Assembly: GCA_021793945.1 (NCBI GenBank)
Contig: JAJYRT010000008.1
Location: 1 to 26,445 of the forward strand
Length of the DNA stretch: 26,445 bases
Reading direction: 5' to 3'
Source: Thermoplasmata archaeon
Lineage (GTDB): Archaea; Thermoplasmatota; Thermoplasmata; Thermoplasmatales; Thermoplasmataceae
Positions 23,995 to 26,445 of the stretch are shown in pieces. The first letter of the stretch is position 1. Every line of letters starts with the position of its first letter. The translations under genes and the position numbers were made by a program. The notes under the pieces are model-generated. The model did not search any database. It was not told the origin of the DNA and was given only the letters and a program-made list of their open reading frames with translations.

Positions 23995-25020
23995 TTATCC
24001 AACAAACGCTTCCATCCAGTTTTCACAGAATGTTTTTCTCCTTGAGAGTTCAATGAAATTCGTTTCGACTGTCTCAACCATCATCTCCTGATTCTTCACA
24101 AAGGTCCTTGAAATTACTTTTTTTATGGATTTCCAGATTAGCTCAATTGGATTCAGTTGTGGTGAGTACGGAGGCAGGAATATGAGTTCAATGTCCAGTA
24201 TCCCGGCTGTGATTGCCACGTTCTCCGTCCTGTGCGCAGTAAAGTTGTCCAGTATCATAACAATGTGATTGAAAGGGTTTCTATACCTTATTTCGCGGAG
24301 AAAATCCATCACGCTCTCCTGCTTTGAGTTGGGATACATGTTCACAACGCCATATCCATTGAATGCGTAAAAACCGAATGTATTTGCCCTGAACTTTGTG
24401 GTGTTCTTTATTATGACCGGTTTCTTGAAGGACCACATCCTCACCGTATTCGAGGATGTTTGGGGTGCAGCCTCATCAAAGAATCCTATTATGGTGTCAT
24501 CCGGGTTTATTTGACCGAGTTTTTTTTAGTTTTTCATCAGCATCATCAGGTTTCCTGTAATCAACCTGGTAGGGTTTTGCATGCTTCATCCTGAATCCCT
24601 TCAGTATCCGTCTCGCCTGTCTCTCGGAATATTCAACGTCGAATTCTGTCCTGATGAGATCAACCACATCTCCAAGGTACCAGAGATCCTTTGCCTCCAG
24701 CAATGCCTTCAGTTTCTTTTTCTGTTCTTCTGTCAGCTTTGAGGGCTTTCCACCTGCAAACCTGGGAATAAGACCGTCAAAACCTGATTCGTTCCATCTC
24801 TCAAGCCACTGGTATGCAATTGTTCTTACGACTCCAACATGCTTTGCTGCCGACGGTATGCTTTTCCCTCGTATAGATCATTAATGAAGATCAGCCTCTG
24901 CAGAACCTTTCCTCTCTTCTGCTCATCCCTGATGAGTTTTCTCAATTCCCCCGATGTTATGTGTCTCTTAACTTCCCTGGTATACGTTTTGTCATGAAAA
25001 ATCAATGCAGTACTGTTCAT
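23995..25020 (-). pseudogene. IS630-family transposase, two frame breaks
   Basis: The protein can be rebuilt from three frames. The first 54 residues (from the ATG at 25020) give an N-terminal helical part ending LYEG. The frame then breaks at the TTTT run at 24862-24865; with one more A it reads on as GKSIPSAAKHVGVVRTIAYQ, a helix-turn-helix. The second break is at the run of eight T at 24520-24527 (eight A in the mRNA); with seven A the frame continues LGQINPDDTIIGFFDEAAP. The DDE residues are all present: D in GFFDEA, D in VMILDNFTAH and E in LNPIELIW. IS630 relatives are known to use A-run frameshifting, so the second break may be programmed; the first looks like decay or a sequencing error. 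Confidence 0.85.
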
Positions 25021-25021
25021 A

Positions 25022-25039
25022 TAGTTATGGCAATCACTA
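25022..25039 (-). repeat. Right terminal inverted repeat of the IS630 element
   Basis: TAGTTATGGCAATCACTA on the plus strand, complementary to the left repeat except for one base; the TA duplication follows directly at 25040-25041. The transposase ATG lies just inside it. Confidence 0.88.
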
Positions 25040-25140
25040 TAGTAAAACCATGTCCACCAGATATGCTAAATACCTCATGTAAATGGGTGCACATTGATAT
25101 CCGTTATTGGAGACACCCTCAGTTAGCTTTGGTTTCATTT

Positions 25141-25362
25141 TCACGGTTTTCTATTTCTTAAAGCATTCCTAAAAGCTAAAGCGTAGAAGTATGACCAGAC
25201 TCCAGCGAATATCAAGAACCAAAAACCGAAGAACGCTACAGCAAAGCTGTGCCAATATGGGTGGTACTTAACTTCAGCCGAGGCCAGATAAAGCGAAATA
25301 GGAAGTGATATAATTGCACCGGGCAAGACTTCTAAAATTATTTTTGTTTTTCTTTTAACCAT
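25141..25362 (-). CDS. Small membrane protein, 73 residues
   Basis: Not recognised. Basic N-terminus (MVKRKTK), then two hydrophobic segments (about residues 8-27 and 38-63) joined by a short polar loop with KYHPYWHS, and a basic C-terminus. This charge pattern suits two membrane helices with both ends inside the cell. TTTATATAAATA near 25390-25401 on the minus strand, about 30 bases before the ATG, is a strong promoter signal, which supports the ORF as real. Confidence 0.55.
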   Translation of the reverse strand: MVKRKTKIILEVLPGAIISLPISLYLASAEVKYHPYWHSFAVAFFGFWFLIFAGVWSYFYALAFRNALRNRKP

Positions 25363-25430
25363 ATTCTAAACCTCTCAGATCAGAGCTTTATTTATATAAA
25401 TATTTCTCGAATGTTGGCTTTGGGACAAAA

Positions 25431-25733
25431 TTATTCGTGATCTCCTCCCAGAATTTTTTCATCGTCGGGCGTCAGCCTTATTTCCCTGACATGCAGCATC
25501 ACTGAATATTTACCAAGGAAATCAAGCACCTCCGGCGCATCTTCACCCCTGAGAATTACTACGCCCCTCAGGAGTTTCCTGTGTGGAATATCCTCCATAA
25601 AGCCATGCCTGTGATATTTGTATTTTCCATTCCATGATGATGAGTCCTGTCCGTAGAACTTCTGCATGAACTTGTTCACGGTGTTGTGATCCGTCTTCTC
25701 TGGAAATTGAAAAAGTATCATGGTTCCATTCAT
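25431..25733 (-). CDS. Conserved-looking hypothetical protein, 100 residues
   Basis: Function unknown. The protein is soluble and shows a regular layout: strand (TMILFQF), helix (TVNKFMQKFYG), a basic aromatic segment (NGKYKYHRHGFMEDIPH), then R-GVVILRGEDAPEVLDFL, and a last strand (VMLHVREIRL). The IPH-x-K/R-x-x-RGV segment followed by a short helix is a pattern I associate with small uncharacterised archaeal proteins, but I cannot name the family. The promoter is well defined: a perfect palindrome sits between TTTAAATAG and the ATG, so this gene is probably under a repressor, and the mRNA is probably leaderless. Confidence 0.65.
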   Translation of the reverse strand: MNGTMILFQFPEKTDHNTVNKFMQKFYGQDSSSWNGKYKYHRHGFMEDIPHRKLLRGVVILRGEDAPEVLDFLGKYSVMLHVREIRLTPDDEKILGGDHE

Positions 25734-25763
25734 TATGTGGAGTAGTCCACATAACTATTTAAA
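25734..25763. promoter_or_regulatory. Perfect 20-bp palindromic operator beside a shared TATA box
   Basis: TATGTGGA (25734-25741) and TCCACATA (25746-25753) are perfect inverted repeats around GTAG. They touch the ATG of the minus-strand gene at 25733. TTTAAA (25758-25763), itself symmetric, lies about 27 bases before that ATG and about 24 bases before the plus-strand GTG at 25784, so one TATA box may serve both directions. A site between TATA box and start is where archaeal repressors block transcription. Confidence 0.6.
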
Positions 25764-25783
25764 CCTGCTCGTCATATACATGC

Positions 25784-26017
25784 GTGGCCAGGAGGGCCGT
25801 TGAGGATCTCAGGAATTTTGTCAAATCGGTAAGGGACAGGTCGTTTCTCTATGAGAAAAGGGAATCTGATAAAAGGAACTGGTCCAGTTACGATGATGCA
25901 CAGGTCAATGAGATCGCCAATGTTCTTGAGACAATAAGGGATGTGGTGGATATGGCGGCATCAGAGTATTGCAAAAAGACGCTTGTGTGGTTCTCTCCCG
26001 CTGAATTTTCAATCTAA
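25784..26017 (+). CDS. Short ORF, possible N-terminal fragment of a transposase
   Basis: A 77-residue product starting with GTG. Residues 1-65 form a charged helical segment (RNFVKSVRDRSFLYEKRESD, then NEIANVLETIRDVVDMA). The pattern reminds me of the N-terminal part of transposases in Thermoplasmatales genomes, but I cannot name the family. The last 12 residues (LVWFSPAEFSI) look unrelated, which suggests a truncated element. The TATA box shared with the divergent gene lies at a suitable distance. Confidence 0.35.
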   Translation: MARRAVEDLRNFVKSVRDRSFLYEKRESDKRNWSSYDDAQVNEIANVLETIRDVVDMAASEYCKKTLVWFSPAEFSI

Positions 26018-26275
26018 AATAGGTGACGTTGAATTGACTCATGTAAACAAATGTCCTCAAAAAACCCACATTTATCACAACTGAGCAAGAAGCCCGCTTG
26101 ACTTGAAGGAGGGGATGAAAACGAACTGTGTCACGCTGCTTCTTGATAGCGCAATCAATTGCACACCATTCAGGGGTATTAAACTGTAGCTTCCCTACGA
26201 TAATTAATTCCTTAACGACTCTCTTTGGAAATGGCACGTCAAGAAGGTTGAGCGAGTATCGCACTTTGCTACCGA
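26018..26275. other. Stretch without a supported gene
   Basis: A minus-strand frame is open from a GTG at 26279 (overlapping the stop of the ACT-like gene) to 25905. Its first 50 residues look protein-like (SLNLLDVPFPKRVVKELIIV), but the rest runs antisense into the plus-strand ORF and looks random. Another minus-strand frame here reads LLSCDKCGFFEDICLHE, a possible zinc-finger remnant. This may be a gene cut by a mobile element; no call is made. Confidence 0.3.
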
Positions 26276-26445
26276 TCACATTTTCTGTTGAGATTTTGCA
26301 AAATTTATTAGTTCAATTAGGGACATGAATGCATCGCCTGCATCACTTTCCTTTACCACTATTATTGCATCTGTGTAGCTATTGGTTGTCTCTTCAATAT
26401 TTATTCCAGTAAAAGCAAGTTTCGAGTACAATGACATCAAGAATC
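26276..26445 (-). CDS. C-terminal part of an ACT-domain-like protein
   Basis: The last 55 or so codons of a protein that enters from the right edge. The visible part, SLYSKLAFTGINIEE followed by YTDAIIVVKESDAGDAFMSL, has the strand-helix-strand pattern of ACT domains, the small ligand-binding modules that usually sense amino acids. The G-I-N-I turn and the AIIVVKE strand are typical of C-terminal ACT domains in aspartokinases and in small archaeal regulators. Which kind of protein cannot be decided from this fragment. The stop is TGA at 26276-26278. Confidence 0.55.
   Translation of the reverse strand, partial: FLMSLYSKLAFTGINIEETTNSYTDAIIVVKESDAGDAFMSLIELINFAKSQQKM

Larger units (their letters stand above)
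23967..25039 (-). mobile_element. IS630-family insertion sequence, complete ends, frameshifted
   Basis: The element of about 1073 bases is bounded by 18-bp terminal inverted repeats with one mismatch and flanked by TA on both sides (23965-23966 and 25040-25041), the target duplication of IS630/Tc1-type elements. Its single transposase gene runs on the minus strand and fills the element. It is inserted 27 bases after tRNA-Leu. The ends are well preserved, so the insertion looks fairly recent despite two frameshifts in the coding region. Confidence 0.88.

Noticed and set aside
25905..26279. Minus-strand ORF of 124 residues at the right end
   Set aside because: Only the first part looks protein-like and the remainder is antisense to another ORF; treated as a likely remnant.

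Overview
The window is a compact chromosomal segment of an archaeon, most likely one of the Thermoplasmata (Thermoplasmatales and relatives). Evidence: two TFB transcription factors, an archaellin and an archaeal type IV pilin, prefoldin beta, KEOPS Pcc1-type proteins, Gar1, an archaeal SRP RNA, the archaeal versions of FAD synthase, riboflavin synthase and CobY, a NOG1 GTPase and a free-standing GMP synthase glutaminase subunit. Many genes have a TATA-like box about 25 bases before the start codon, which suggests leaderless mRNAs. The lineage is an inference from gene content; no 16S gene is present.

Layout. 1-1708: a co-directional set with a NYN/LOTUS RNase-like protein (cut by the left edge), an unrecognised protein and a protein made of three tandem repeats. 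1765-4004: a small membrane protein, an archaellin, and a transposase-derived integrase-fold protein that appears to lack the catalytic Glu. 4029-7837: cobalamin salvage, with CobY convergent to a BtuF-BtuC-BtuD-type transporter. 7941-9880: SRP RNA, an HD phosphohydrolase starting only about 20 bases after it, and a GNAT acetyltransferase. 9975-12598: a riboflavin/FAD operon (ribB-ribL-ribC-ribH) followed by a metallo-beta-lactamase-fold hydrolase. 12593-14070, minus strand: a Pcc1/Pcc2-type KEOPS protein, prefoldin beta and an MptA/FolE2 GTP cyclohydrolase in a tightly overlapping set.

14237-17651 holds tRNA-Arg(TCT), a possible structured RNA, a small hydrophobic ORF, a type IV pilin, an OsmC protein, a threonine-synthase-like enzyme with a small TusA-like partner, and a DUF1059 protein. 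17691-23779 is an information-processing block: NOG1, glutamyl-tRNA synthetase, a PRC-barrel protein, GMP synthase subunit A, TFB (minus), then Gar1 and a second TFB (plus), and a second Pcc1-type protein. From 23854: tRNA-Leu(CAA), a complete but frameshifted IS630-type insertion sequence with 18-bp inverted ends and a TA duplication, two small minus-strand ORFs, a palindromic control region, a possible transposase fragment and the tail of an ACT-domain-like protein at the right edge.

Most genes are housekeeping. The points most worth a second look are the two divergent TFB genes with palindromes between them, the two Pcc1 paralogues, the catalytically altered integrase-like protein, the perfect 20-bp palindrome between a shared TATA box and a start codon, the long ribB/ribL overlap, and the unexplained left-end RNase/repeat-protein cluster.
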